Part shown: positions 1-12,394 of the stretch, piece after piece | Layout: the number at the start of each line of letters is the position of its first letter | Position numbering within the stretch: the first letter of the stretch is position 1 | Assembly: GCA_029717555.1 (NCBI GenBank) | Contig: JAMDHS010000010.1 | Location: 124,001-188,000, forward strand | Source: Peribolospora baueri | Lineage: Eukaryota > Basidiomycota > Peribolosporomycetes > Peribolosporales > Peribolosporaceae | DNA: 64,000 nt | Direction: 5' to 3' | Position numbers and translations under genes: made by a program | Notes under the pieces: generated by a model | The model's input: the letters and a program-made list of their open reading frames with translations, nothing else | Told to the model about the DNA's origin: nothing | Databases searched by the model: none

Positions 1-157
1 CGGACGGCGCGAGCTGGTGGACGTTGTTGGTCACGGGCGAGAGGGGCGCGTCCTCGGGGTCCGGCTCGCCGTCTCTCGGGACGCCGGAGCTCGAGCTGAG
101 GAAGCCGGTGAGGCCCTTCTGGGACGGGGCAAGGCCGCGGCGGTGGATGGTGGACAT
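1..157 (-). CDS. N-terminus of an unknown protein, cut by the window edge
   Basis: Reading the reverse strand from the ATG at 157-155 gives an open frame of 52 codons that runs off the left edge. It begins MSTIHRRGLAPSQKGLTGFL, followed by a Ser-rich stretch and the segment LSPVTNNVHQLAPS. The composition is protein-like and differs from the repeat-rich DNA on its 5' side. No domain is visible in so short a piece and I do not recognise the family. A good donor (GTAAGTA) lies far upstream on the same strand near 1260, so a long 5' UTR intron is possible. The start codon choice rests only on this being the first ATG of the open frame. Confidence 0.5.
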   Translation of the reverse strand, partial: MSTIHRRGLAPSQKGLTGFLSSSSGVPRDGEPDPEDAPLSPVTNNVHQLAPS

Positions 158-2896
158 GGAGGGGGCGGGCGACGAGCGAGGGGGAGAAGGAGGGGGAGGG
201 GGAGGGGGGATTTACGGCCTCGTCTTCTTCTTCGCTGTCGTCGTCGTTGTCGTCGCCGTCGTCGTAGAGTGGTGTTGTCGTCTCGTCTCCCTCGTCGTCA
301 GGAGGAGGCGGTGGGTGGTGAGCGTGGGCAGACGACGGCTAGCCTGGACAGAGACGCGGAAGGAAGGACGAACGGCGGTCGGTGGAGGGAGAGGGAGAGG
401 GAGACGAGGACGACGACGACGACGACGGAGGGCGCCTGCGGTCGTCGGTCGGTCGGGTCGGGGTCGGGTCAACTAACCTGGCCTGGCGCGTCCAGTCGAG
501 ACAGAGAAGGGGGAAAGAGTCCGCGATGACGATGACGGGGACCTGCGCGTGCGATGGGATGAGCCGCCGGCGAGGGCGAAGGCGGGGCGGGGAGGGGGAG
601 ATAGAAGAAGAAGGGATTGGGGAATGGAAGGAGGAAGGAAGGGAAGAGGGATGGCGAGCAGACAACGACGTGGCGAGACGGCGGCGCTGGCTCGCTGGCT
701 CGCTGGCTGACGAGGCGAGGCGTTAAGTCGGTAATCACAGTCGGTGAGCGAAAGGGGCGGCTGGCTGGCTGATGGGTGGAAGGAAGGAAGACGGGTGCTT
801 AGCCCGCGCGTCGCTCGCTTCCTTCTTTCTTTCTTGGTCTGGCCGGCGTTTCCGTTGTTATCGATGGCGCGAAGGAGGGCGCGGCGACGGGGACGGGGTG
901 AGAGGGCTTGATGAGCGTCGTGGACAGGAGAGGGAATGTCGAGGAGGGGCAAGAAGGAAGAAGAAGAAGAAGTCGTCTGTCTCTCGCTCTCTCTCTCTCT
1001 CTTTGCCAGTCTGTCACTGTCGGTCTGTCGGTCAGTCGGTAGGTCGGTCGGTCGGTCGGCGCCGGACGGCGGCTGGCGGATGGATGGCGTTTGGGCGGAG
1101 GCGAGCTGGCGCGCTGCAAGTCGGTCGACGTGCGCTGCGAGCCAAAGCCGGAGGGCAGCGACGAGGCGGGGGCGAGGAAGAAAAGAAGCAAAAGAAAGCA
1201 AAAGAAAAAGAAAAAGAAAAGAAAACAGGGGACCAAGCCTGTTTCGTAGCCCGTACTTACCCGTGCCCGTAAGAAGCCGCACTGGTCTCGAGTGGGGTGC
1301 GCGGAACGAGCGGACGGGGAGGTACATACAAACGACAAAATACAAATGCAGATTACATACATACAATCACGAACACAAATAACAAACACCACCGACGCCA
1401 CCGTCACGCTACTACTGCGCCGCCCACTTACTGTACATCTCTATCTCTATCTTTATCTCGCCGCCGAGCCAACTAGAAAATCAACCGACCGACGTTTATT
1501 AGCTGCTGGCTCCAGTCATCCATCCGCCCGCCGTCACGGTCACGGTCACGGTCACGCTCGCGGTTTCAATTCAATATCATGGTCACGCTACACACGGGCC
1601 CACCTTCTATATGTACGTACACCACCACACCCCGCGCACGCCATCTGCATGCGAGCCATTAGAATCCATCCCGCCGAATCGACACGTCGAGACGTGTGAT
1701 GTGCGAATGGAAAGAGAAAAAGGAAAGCTGTCGCCGCTCTAGATACATTGGCAAATAGACACATAGACAGACCATCCCACCGTACGGTATCGCATAGCAT
1801 CGCATTGCACGAGGCCAAGCCAAGCCAAGCCAAAGCCAAAGCCAAAGCCAAAGCCAAGCCAAGGCTAATTAAGTAGCCGATTCCACCCGCTTAACCTTAC
1901 ATAAGTCGATCGTTTTTACGTTTTTCTTCTGCGCCGTCTGCCTATACCCTCCCTTCCTTCTTCGATCCCCCCCTTCTAGCTTCCACGCCATCAGCCTGCA
2001 TTGCGTTTCCCGCCAGCCGTCGATCGGGATCATCCCCATCCCCGTCCCCTTTTCGCGCGTCCCTTTTCTTCTTCTTCTTCAAGTTCGAAATCGCGGTCAG
2101 TCCACTCATCATTATGCGACCCAAGAGCCGACGGAAGAGGCCGACGGACGGACGAAATGGACGAAGACGGATGGCGCGCACACAACTCGCGCTCGCCTTG
2201 CGCCCCGTGCCCCGTGCCTGCCTGTCCCGCCCTGGCGCTCTCTCGCCTCGACCTACACGTAAGTATCTAAGTATCTAGTATCTAGTATCTAGTTAGGTTA
2301 CCGTAGCGTAGCGTAGGTCCATCGCGCCCCATGTAGACCCTTCCTGCGCATAACTGCTACTTGACGACGAGTGGAAGGACGGACGGACGGACGGACGGAC
2401 GGTTCCTACACCACTAAAGCACACGTCCCGTTCCCCCTCAGTCTTGCCGTTCCTAACCGCCGTCGATCTGCGCACGCGCGCACGGAAAAAGAAAAAGAAA
2501 AGAAAAAAACGAAAACGAAAACGACCGCCTCCCGTCGGCAGGGGAGAGAGAGGCAAGGCAGGGCAGTGGCTAAGAAGAGACGTGCACCGACGTCGGTTCG
2601 CTGGACGCGGCGAGGCGAGCCGAGGCGAGGTGGGTGGATGGGATGGATGGATGGCTGGGGGGGCGATCGATCCTTCTTGCAAGCTAGCGTACCCGTACGT
2701 ACATACTACATACATGTACAGCATAGCACCAAGGGCAAACGACAGACAAACAGACAGACAGAAGCGAAGAGGGGAGGGGAGAGAGATCGTCCATCAAGAG
2801 ATTTAAAAGACGACATCATGCAAGTGTTCAACGCCCGTCGCAGTTTCCTCATAGCTGCCCACCCATCGCGCTACCACCGACACCGACACTCAGCGC
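158..2896. other. Gene-free, simple-repeat-rich intergenic DNA
   Basis: No convincing coding frame. The stretch holds GTC/GAC and GAG/CTC triplet runs (230-310, 405-430), a CT run near 980-1005, a GGTC run near 1033-1058, A-rich AAAAG repeats (1185-1222) and GGAC repeats at 2376-2402. It separates the 5' end of the edge gene from the 3' end of the Zn2Cys6 gene, so the edge gene's promoter should lie in the left part. Confidence 0.6.
1814..1863. repeat. GCCAA/GCCAAA short tandem repeat
   Basis: About nine tandem copies of GCCAA or GCCAAA, changing unit length along the array. It lies in non-coding DNA; no gene reads through it. Confidence 0.85.
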
Positions 2897-5800
2897 TCAT
2901 CCGTGACCATGTGGACCGTAAGCGGAGGAGAAATTCGGATGCCCGGTCGTCATCTGCAACACCTGCTGATGCTGATGCTGCTGCTGATCATGGTGATGAA
3001 ACGCTAAACTGGCGTGTCCTCGCCCAGCCTCGTCTTCCAAAACAGCGTGGTGCTGATCCGGGTGCGTCATCGTCATCGATGGCGGCGCGACAAAGTCTGA
3101 TGACGATGGAGGAACATGTCCATAGCCAGCCGCCGCCTGTCCATGCGAGCCCGGCTCGACCTGCAAATCCGGACGCCTGCCCGCGAACATGGACGGCGGC
3201 AAGACGACGTCGCTGATGCGTGGCAGCTGCTGCTGCCACGGGTGGCCGTAGGGAGCGCCATAGCTAGGAGCGCTGCTATAGCTCGCACCGCCTCCAGGCA
3301 TCCCCGAGCCACTCGCCGGATGATAATAAGAAACGCCAGAAGCTGACCAGCCCGCCGAGCTTGACGGGAACGGATCGTTGTTCATGGCCGACTGAGCAAG
3401 CGGCTGGGAAGCAGGCCAATGCATCCCCACGTCCGCGTTCGTCGGTCCGGCCGGTGCTGCTTCGGCGCCTGGGGGAATAAAGTCACATTGAGTAGGTAGG
3501 GCTATGTTGGGATGGTAATCACAGGGTAATGTGCTTAAAGGATGCAAGGGCGTAGATATGGCGGGATAGGTGCGCGAGCGATCCCTCGTACCATACCCTC
3601 CCAGCAGACCCGGATGGGAGTGCCAGGGTGTCGGGTCAGACGGCACGACGGGCGTTTTGCCCACCTGGGCGTCCAACGCGGCCTGCCCTTGAGGTGCGTT
3701 CATGTACGATGACGACCCGGCCCCGGTGGGCACGTGGACTAACCTCTCCTCGGTTTCCGGACTCGTGCCCAGACCCGACCCGTCCCACCACTCCGGCGCG
3801 GTGTACTTCATTTGCTGACGAATGGTGGCCATGTCCTCTTTGACCCGATCCCACGTCCAACCGAGTTGACCCAACGCCTCGAGGCACCACCCCACTTCAG
3901 CCAGCTTGGTATCCCAAGTCCAGCCCTCCACCGCTTCGCCTCCGCCGGCGACGAAACGAGTGTCCGGGCACGCGCTTTTGTAACCGTGATGCAACCAGTC
4001 GTGCAACTTGGGTGGTGGCGAACCAGCCGAGGCTGGATCAGCTTTCAGGGCGTGAGAGTCAATCGTTGGAGCGACAGACAAGAAGTTGCCTGCGAGACAA
4101 ATGTGTTTGATGTTCTCGCCCCCGAACTTGATGACGCCCTGAAGGGAAGAGCACGGGGAGACGAGTCGTCGAGGTCAACGTGCGAGCGGCGCTGGCGGAC
4201 GCCCCGTACGCTGGTCAAAGGCACCACTCCGGAACAGAGCGCTTGGGACAAAGGGGCGCCAGAAGAGCATGGTGGTGCTTCTCCAGGTCGGCGACACCGT
4301 TCCCATCCGCCTCTCACAGTGCAAACTCACCGTCGGCAGCAGGGTTCGGAAATACTGAGCGATTCGCCGGCAGAACAACAGAACCATCCTGCTCGACTCG
4401 TCGTAGAGGTCCCGCAGGCGGTCCACGCGCACCCGGGCAGCTTCCAGATCCTGTCCGTTCTTCGCTGACGATGGGAACCAGTGATCGGATACCTGTCTGG
4501 GCTTCTCGCGAGCAACGCGCTGGGCAGACTGATAGAGGTCCTGCACGGCATAAATGGGAGAGGCACGTTCAAAAGACAGCCCGTCCGAGGGCGAAACCAA
4601 AAAATAAAATAAAATAAAATAAAACTCACGTGGATGGCCCAGTGAGAGTATATGACCAAATCCATCAGTCCGATCTTCACCGACGCTGCCACGCACGGCG
4701 AGACGTGGGAAGAGGGGGGGAGGGGAAGATGGATGATCCGACGGATGAGCAAGACAGCACTTGAACGAGAGAAGACGAGATGGAAAGGTGGACTGTACGA
4801 CAGTGGCTCACCGATCCAAATGAGCGGAGAGAAACCTTGATACGTCTCCCACGCTTTCTCGCCCTTGCTGACACACGCCTCGAACGCAGTCCACATGTCC
4901 AGAGCCCGACGCCAGCTCTCCCTACACCTGCCGTCGTACTCATCCAGATCTGTGCAACCGCCTGCGTAGACGAAATGTCCGTCATCGGATGTCGCGGCAG
5001 CTACGTTGGGGTCGACCCAGGATGGGTCGAGAGATGGCCATGGCACGCCGGCGATGATCTTGGCGCTGACGTGTCGGGCAAGGACGCCGAGCTGGACGTA
5101 AGCGAGGACAAGAAAGGAAACGCTCTGCTGAGGGGAGAAGCTGGTCAAAGGATAGGGGAGGAGGGAGAGCGGGGCGCCGCTTTGTTCGCCACAGTGAGCG
5201 AGAGAGAACGTGTTTGGCAGGTCATCGTCCAGAGAGACGATGCGGTCCTCCTCGCTGGTCCGATGAGAGTCAGCAGAGCAACGCGTTGCAAAGACGGTCG
5301 AACCCGACGTAAGCGACTCTCTCGGTGTATATGTCACCCAGAGGAACAGAAAGAGGGCTTACAAGGTGGGACGAGTCCGCATGGCGACCGAGCTCATCGC
5401 GTCGGTGATCCAACCGACCCAGAACACCCTCGTCGGCGTCGCGCCAGTGCGGTAGACCGAGTTCAGAGCGGACTCATCGCTGCTCGTATTGTAGGTGACG
5501 AGGTGGGTAAGCTGGAGGAGGCGGATCTGTTCAAAGGCGACGGTCATGATCAGTCGGCCTTGTCGATAACGTCGCGAACAGTCTTGTCGAGAGTAAGAAG
5601 AAGACGCGTCCGCGCCCCTGTCAGCAGACATTTCTAACCGGGAGAATTTGTCAACGGGGAGCAAGGACGCACAATTAACGAGACGACCCAGAAGGAGAAG
5701 AGCCTGGACGCCTTCGATGGACGGGTCCCTCATCAGGCCCCGTTCATCCATCATTTTAAGCGCTCGATCGAGAAGCTGCTGACAGAACGCCTCCCGAGCA

Positions 5801-7173
5801 GCGCCAAACGAGCTGAGGTCCCCTTCAGAGTCGGCGTCAGCCGCATTGACGAAGGTGACAGAGGTGGCCTGCACCGCCCTGGCGCCGATGTGAATGGCTT
5901 CGTTCTTACCCGCCGCTCCGTCCCCCCTATTCCTCTTCCCGTAGCGCGAATCTGTACCGCCCCCATTTGAGCTGTCGTCCGAGCCGTCGCCAAGGACAAT
6001 GGCCAAGGTGCTGGTGCGCGCGCCCCAGGCCTGCATGGCGGCGCAGATGACCTCCTCCGCCGGGCCCATCATGCTCGGGTCGTTGTCGCATTCATGTAGC
6101 CGGGAGACGAAAGCGGGTTCGTTGATGATGAAAAGGTGTTGATTAGAGGCGGAGAAGAAGGAAGAGATGAGGTGGGAAGACACGCCTTCGGACAGGACAG
6201 CGTTTGCTAGCCGTGTCCGAACCGGGGTCGTCGGATGGAGAGTAGGGAGCGCTCGCGCTTCATAATTGGGGCAGTGGGATGTGGAATACCGTGGTGTGAA
6301 GGAGACCGGCAGACGGTGGTCGACGGCAAAGGTATTGTTATGAGGTGTAGCCGAGAGCGGATAGGCCGTAGCAGGAGACGGGTGCACCCGGGATGATATG
6401 AACGAGTGGAACGAGTCCGTAGAGCGGATGACGGGCGTCCGCTCGTCCACCAAAGCCGACTCGATGAGTGAGTCATCGCTAGTGCGAGTGCCGTGTAGTT
6501 CCCTGGATTGCGAAGCGCACGCGTAAGCGACGGACAGCAAGTATCGCAAACAACACCGCAATGAGCCCATGGCGAACTCACTTTGCTTTCTCGATCCGCT
6601 TTCCTGACCTTCGCTTGGACCTCTTGCTCTGGATAAACTTGTCGGTGCCTGAAAACCAAAGAAGAAAGGGTGGCGAGACGTTGCCGTTGAGTGGTGATGA
6701 TGGCCCATGGACGTGGACGGAGTGTGGACCTAACTCACACACGACCCCTTGTCTCTGGCAGCGAGAGCACCCTGTACCTTCGTGGCGCTCTATCGGAAGG
6801 AAAGACAAAAAAAGGCGTGAGGTCAGCATCAGATCACGCTAGGGGGATTTTCGGCCTCACTGTGACAAGCCAACCACCGACCTGTGATATCGCAGCGGAC
6901 CCTGCGATTGCGACACAAATCACAAGCCTGAGTGAGGAAGGGAAGGGGAAATTGCGTCCGGGACGCCCGTCGTCAGGGTACGAGTGAGCCACTGAGACAG
7001 AGGTCTTGTTCAACACCCACCACGCCCGGTTTTCTGCGTGGTTTCCAACCCGAGTTGGGAATAGTGGTACGAATGGTTTTGCCGACGGAAGAATCCTTGT
7101 CGAGAGGGGAGACCCTAGTGGAGGAGGAGGAGGACGGCCCAGCAGCCGTTTTGGAAGCGTCGCCGTCGATCAT
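2897..7173 (-). CDS. Zn2Cys6 fungal transcription factor, nine exons
   Basis: Exons (5' to 3'): 7173-7021, 6927-6882, 6789-6739, 6648-6582, 6502-5363, 5254-4812, 4685-4630, 4540-4331, 4138-2897; phases agree and give 1135 residues. A complete binuclear zinc cluster is visible: C53-x2-C56-x6-C63, then C74-x2-C77-x6-C84, spelled ACDLCRNRRVRC and GCSRCQRQGVVC, followed by a basic linker. The middle exons carry a fungal-specific transcription factor region (INEPAFVSRL, FEEDRIVSLDDDLPN, IYSHWAIH). The last exon ends in a Gln/His/Pro-rich tail. Such proteins bind DNA at CGG-type half sites in the nucleus and control metabolic genes; the target here is unknown. A possible extra in-frame intron lies near 3472-3585 in the last exon. 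The start is the first ATG of the exon holding the basic N-terminus. Confidence 0.87.
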
Positions 7174-9902
7174 ATTGGCCGTACAGCGGGGTCCTTCGCT
7201 GGCTACGCACGGGCCTCGAAGGTCGACCTGCCGCCGGCGGTAAGGTACGAACGGTTGACGGAGGCAGGCGGAAACGGTTGGGGCGATGAAGATATGGAGA
7301 CGCCTTGTGACGTTGGCAGCGAGGAAGGAGCCGGAGATTGTTGAGGATTAGCGAGAACAGGGCGCGTCGAGCGTGGCAAAGAAAGGGCAAGGAGCCGAAG
7401 AAAGCGGCCGACCACGGTCAAGCAGCGACCAATCAATCGCCTAGAGTCAAGCTCGGGACAGTCGGAAGCGAAGAAGGGAGTAGCGAGCCGAGATAGGCGA
7501 CGTGGGGGAGAGGAAGGCCGAGTGAAATCGTCCGGTGGCTTCCGTACCCCGGTGTCGTGCGTCGTCTGAGCGAGAGGACGCGCTGGGTATCGAGATCTGC
7601 GAGCGGGCAAGTGCCTAGCCACGAGAGCGACGGCGAAGGCGCGATGGATGAGCGGGTGAGTATGATATAGAGGCGTGATGAGCACGCCGGCGCCGGTGTG
7701 TGCTGTAGCGTCGTGGGCGTCTGATTAAGACGGAAGGGAAGGAACCAGGTCGGGTCCCACCCAAGGGAGGACGAGGGCGGTTTAGAAACGACGGGGAGAG
7801 AGAAGGCGAGGAGTGGTGGCACGTGGTAGGAGGGCGGGGAACGAGGACGGTGAGAAGGAGAGAAAAAGACAGTCGAAGAAAAGAGAAGGAAGGAGGGGAA
7901 AGGCAAGGCAAGGCGAGCTGGAGATAGGGCGAGCTGGCCCACTCGTGTCGTCGTCGTCGTTGCTGTTGCTGTTGCTGTTCAGAACGCCTTGGGGGACGCT
8001 GAGGAGACGACGCAGGGAGCTTGGGTCTGCTGCACGGCCGAGCGCTGAGACGGCTCTGCCTCTCTCGCTCTCCTCAGTCGACCGGGGGCTCGCTCGCCTT
8101 GGTACGAGTGAGAACGCCACCCACGACCGTCTATGTCGTCCGGACCGAGACACTGATGATGACCAGCTTTCGCCACCGCAGACGTCTCCCACTCTCGGCC
8201 TCTCTTACCCGGGCCAAGTATTTACGAGACGACGTTCGAACCAAGTCTCCGGTCATTTCCGCTCCACCCGCTCCATCCCACGTGTCACGCGCAGTCCAGA
8301 CTATGGTGCCCCAGGTGCAGTGCTAGGGCCCAGCTACCTAACGAGCCGAACCGCACTCGGTCTGATCGTCATTGACGTCGTTTCCTTCGTTTCGCTGTCG
8401 GCGCAGAAAAAAACCGCCTCGAGCTTTCGATGGGCGAGAGGAGGGAGAGAGAGCCAGGACGTTCCGAGACCACGGCTTGCATGGAGAGATAGATAGGGCC
8501 GATCAGGAACCACAGCGGGGCAAGACAGCGGCCGGCTTAAAAGCGCTCCATCCCATCCGGTGGGGCTTGCTCAGCACATTTGCCAGCCGATGTCGGTATC
8601 TCAACCACTTGTGGTTCTCTCAGCGCTGCCGCTCTCCATCGTCGATGGCAACGCCAACGCCCATCTCCTCTCCGCCTCCGCCTCCTATGTCTCCGAGGAC
8701 CGCGAGGAGGCGGCCAGCAAGATCACCGAAGGCTCTCGGCTTCTTCTACCTACGTCTGCCAACGAAAGGGTGGGAGGGAGAATGCGGAGGAGGGTCCGGA
8801 CAGGACACGCGGCGGATGTTGTGTCTCATGATCAAGAGCTCGGACATGGCTCGGCGTGAGTGGGGCGCTTGTCAACCCGACGGCTGCCCACGAGCATATA
8901 CGTCCGCCTTGGGGTCCCGTAGCCACTCGCAACCTGTCGTCCTACGCAGCGTTACCGGAGACTTTATTTCGTCCCAGACCAAGTAATATTGGCAACGACG
9001 GAGATCGCGCCCGCCATGGCCATCAGAGCATTGGCAAGAGCACTGCATCGACAAATCGTCCCATAGCCTTCTTCCACACGCGGCCGCCTGTTCGATGATC
9101 CAAAATGGACATGGAAAAGAAAAAAAGGGCTCACCTTGAGCTGAAGGCAGCCAAGCCGGTGGGTAGTGCAGAGGACGCACGCACGCGATGTCCCCCTGCA
9201 GGCCCAAGACGGACGCATATGGGCATGCTTCGCCAGCGTCGACAGAATATGCAAAGAGACCATGATCTAGAGATGGAAATGGATACAGCATACGGGTTCA
9301 GAGAGCAACGGCATGGACGGATGGAGGCCTTTGGCAAATCTCTGACGTGGCATCGGGCGGCGGATGCCAGTCGACATGCGCAGGACTTGCTCTTGCTGGG
9401 AGGGGAGGGTAGAGCGACCTCGCCTCAAAGTGTGGGTGGCAAATTAAAGATGTATAGCTGAGGAGTGGAGCCGTGAATGCCTGCTTCGTGAACTGTGATT
9501 GAGAAAAACGGTGACAAGCTGGCCCGACGTCGACGCCGGCCACGCCCTTAATCGTGAAACCTCTACGCAACGGGGTCGAGGAACGTCCAGTTCAGACGAG
9601 AAAGGCCATCTGGCAAGCCAGTCACACCTCAGTTGCGGTGCGCAGATTTGGGGACGGAGGAGCCCTGTGTAAAGAGCGGTCCCGCACACATCGAGACGCG
9701 CATTCCAAGTTTTGACGGTCAGTCTCGTAAGTCTACCGATGACCGACCCGTTCCTCGTTCGTTCGGGAGGCGCCGATCAATTTGGTCGTTGGCCGGCCGC
9801 AGCACGGAATTAAGCGGCGAATGCTCATACGGCGAAAAAAAATATTTACATCGCTGTAGCGTCGTTCTTCTCCGTCTTTCTGCATTATCATCTACCACAG
9901 TC
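7174..9902. other. Long intergenic region without a firm gene
   Basis: This separates the 5' ends of two divergent genes (Zn2Cys6 factor, reverse; PCD-like protein, forward). Open frames of 80-230 codons exist on both strands but are low-complexity or lack family features. Short stretches at 8590-8770 forward and 8965-9300 reverse look somewhat protein-like, but I could not assemble a consistent spliced gene. It presumably holds both promoters and 5' UTRs. Confidence 0.45.
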
Positions 9903-10568
9903 ATGCTAAGGTCGGTCGGCTCCTCTTTTGGCGCGTTGCGCGCTGCTTCGCGTAGCGTTCGGGCTCCCATCGTCTCTGCCCCTCTCAAGTCGGCACTTCC
10001 GGCCCTGGTGCGCCTGCAGACGACCGCGGCTGGTGAGGGCGATCTCGCACACGAAGCCTCCTCGGGCACTTCCTCCGATGCTCAACCTTCCCCAACGCGG
10101 ACGCCGGTACGCGATGGCAACACGCAGGCCATCTATGTTGTATCGCTTCCTAAGGAGGAGGCCGAAAACAAGGGTTACCCGTCGCAATTGCGGCCGGATG
10201 ATCCCTCGCTTAAGCCCTTGCTCGAGGAGGCCAAGTGGACGACGGCCAGACGGTGGCGGGCTCAGAACCGCCCGGTCCCGTGGAGATACCTCTCCCGACG
10301 GCAGTTATTCGCCAACTACCAGGATGCCTTCGCGTTCGCCGCTCAGGTCGCCGAGCATGCAAAGGCGGTGAACCACGATCCGCGCCTGGAGTTGGACCGC
10401 CGGATTTTGACGATCGACCTCGTGACGCACCAGGCCATCCTGACAGGCAAAAGCAAGGAGGACGGGATGGTCAACATGGGTTGCGGCATCACGATGAAGG
10501 ACATCGAGTTTGCGCGCTGGGTCGACGAGAAGTTGGCGTCTATGGACCTTGGTCAGGAGCAGAAGTAA
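9903..10568 (+). CDS. Pterin-4a-carbinolamine dehydratase-like protein, probably mitochondrial
   Basis: Single exon, 221 residues. The last ~115 residues match the PCD family: NHDP replaces the usual HHP/HNP active-site segment, then ITIDLVTH-type strand residues (LTIDLVTHQAILTG), then the closing GITMKDIEFARWVDEKL helix typical of the family. PCD removes water from 4a-hydroxy-tetrahydropterin and helps recycle tetrahydrobiopterin; fungal homologues without an obvious biopterin pathway exist, so the substrate is uncertain. The N-terminus (MLRSVGSSFGALRAASRSVR) is rich in Arg, Ser and Ala with no acidic residues, which suggests a mitochondrial presequence. The frame is open upstream to about 9633; I chose the ATG at 9903 because the presequence starts there. 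The gene converges on the small reverse-strand gene at 10993. Confidence 0.8.
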   Translation: MLRSVGSSFGALRAASRSVRAPIVSAPLKSALPALVRLQTTAAGEGDLAHEASSGTSSDAQPSPTRTPVRDGNTQAIYVVSLPKEEAENKGYPSQLRPDDPSLKPLLEEAKWTTARRWRAQNRPVPWRYLSRRQLFANYQDAFAFAAQVAEHAKAVNHDPRLELDRRILTIDLVTHQAILTGKSKEDGMVNMGCGITMKDIEFARWVDEKLASMDLGQEQK

Positions 10569-10992
10569 GCTCCGGTGATGTTATAGTCGCCGGTATAGGT
10601 CTCCTGTTCCGAAGCGGGTGAGTTGGAGGGGTACAGACTGCTTTCGACTACGTTGGTGACGACTGGCTTTGCCGTGGTTCTCATTTAACTCATTTTCTCT
10701 GTTCTTTGCCTCTTTTCTTTTGATGGGCTCGACAATCCTGACGGTGCAACTTTGATCCGCGCACACCCCCATCTCAGTGTGTTCATAGACATGCGCGATT
10801 ATCCTCGACGACACGACAATGTGTACCGCCCGGACAGATTTGGAAACGTTGTCGGAGCGTGACCGTACAGCCACTGCAATGACAAGGGAATACATTCACT
10901 TATACACACTAGGGATTGAGAATCAGTTGAAGACAAACAGAGCAAGTGAAGTTGGACCAGGAGCGTGAATGCGCGCTACCGGGAGCAAAGCA

Positions 10993-11725
10993 TCAGATCT
11001 CGCCCCGGAGCTTCTTCTCGCCAAGCTCCTTCTCGTGCTCCTGTAGGGCGCGGCGGCAGAAAAAGACATTTACACATTGTCAGATGCCACACAACCTGCA
11101 CAGATAAGGTGACTGGCGCCTGCTCCGGGACTCGCCTTGTTAAAGACAGTGCCGGCAATCTTCTTGGCATGACCTTTGACCTGCTCCTTGAATGGCACCT
11201 CTGAAGCGCGAGAGCGGTGGGTGGGAGGAGTCATGAGAGACACAAGTCAGTACATCAAGAAACGTCAACGCATTCGGTCTGGTGCGGTCTGATACGGGCG
11301 GGATGCGCACTCGCAGTGCTACCGGCCGGCCTAGCTGGCATCCCGATTGGCGATGCCAACGGTCCATCGAAAGCCGCTCGCTGACGATCTCAGTTTGCTA
11401 TCCCGCGGTTTCCCAACACGAAAGAAAATTCATAGGGAGACCAGAATCAGGTGGGTTCGCTCACCGCCCTCGCCAACAGGCTGCTGTGCCGCCGGGTTTC
11501 GGAAGTCTTGACGGCCAGCCGTCTCGGTGGTCTGCTGTGCCTGCGCGGCCAGGTTGGACGACTGCTGCACGCCGGCAGTCTGGGTGAACGCGAGAAAGTC
11601 GGTGTGAGGTCAGCGATGGTAGCTTGCCCATCCTTCTCCTCTCCCCCGTCCCCGCACCTGAGCTCAACGGTACGTACGCGGAAGCCACTCACGTTCTCGT
11701 AGTTTTTCCCGGGTTGCATCGACAT
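10993..11725 (-). CDS. Short conserved fungal protein (86 residues), four exons
   Basis: Exons 11725-11693, 11579-11465, 11200-11136 and 11040-10993 keep phase and give 86 residues. The N-terminal half is Gln/Ala-rich (TAGVQQSSNLAAQAQQTTET); the C-terminal half is a charged block with EVPFKEQVKGHAKKIAG and EHEKELGEKKLRGEI. I recognise the PFKEQVxGxAK...GEKxLxGE pattern from short uncharacterised fungal proteins that resemble CsbD-type stress proteins; no enzyme function is implied. Intron 3 appears to use a GC donor (GCGAGT) rather than GT. Two CRE palindromes lie about 220-250 bases upstream of the start, which fits stress control. The name 'mismatched base pair and cruciform DNA recognition protein' is sometimes given to similar proteins, but I cannot confirm it here. 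Confidence 0.72.
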
Positions 11726-11943
11726 GATGGATCGTGTGTCGTTCGTTTCGAATTGGCTGGGTCCTGCGTAAGATACCAAGAGCGCCGTCGGTCAACTATT
11801 GAAAAGGAGGCGAAGAGAGCTTGTCGTGGGTAAGACGAGGACATCCTTGAAATTGCGACTCGCCACAAGGCGTCTTAACGCGAGGCCGATGTCTGGCCCA
11901 AGCCGCGAACAAACCGCACCGGGATGCGCGAGAGCATCGGCAG

Positions 11944-11975
11944 TGACGTCACAAAGTCACATGCGACTGACGTCA
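11944..11975. promoter_or_regulatory. Pair of CRE palindromes (TGACGTCA)
   Basis: Two perfect TGACGTCA sites at 11944-11951 and 11968-11975, 24 bases apart start to start. TGACGTCA is the established ATF/CREB-type bZIP site (Atf1, Sko1 in fungi). They lie about 220-250 bases upstream of the small gene starting at 11725 on the reverse strand, the nearest start codon. Confidence 0.55.
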
Positions 11976-12394
11976 AAGCGCTGAGCAGCCTGAATGTGTC
12001 TTTCGACGCGTAAAGGAGATGTAGAAGAGGCGTCGTCTAACACCGCCCTGTCGGGTACACGAGACGCTGTCAGCGCAATCGCTGCACGATCGAATCGGTG
12101 AACATTCCTGTGACGAACGATTGGGACTGCCCTCTCCTTCGTCCGATCTCCATCGGCTCAACCAGCATGAACCCTACCCTGGCGCCGGCCTCACTGACAA
12201 ATCTCAGGCATACAGACCGCTCATCTGTCCCAAAAGCGTCGCTCGCCCATTCCTGTCAGCTCCCACGCAACTACCTACCGGAGCGCTCCGCGGACTGCAA
12301 TGGCTGCACAGCACCATCCAGCTCACCCTTGCTCCCTCACCTTTGCTAATAGAGCTCAAACGTTCATCCTTCCCTTCCCAAGAGGCAGATCAAC

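Noticed and set aside
473-1407. Long open frames (up to 297 codons) on both strands in the left flank
   Set aside because: They are produced by GC-rich simple repeats and show no domain or splice pattern.
8560-9300. Overlapping forward and reverse frames that look partly protein-like, including a hydrophobic reverse segment near 8990-9030
   Set aside because: No consistent set of exons and no family motif could be found on either strand.
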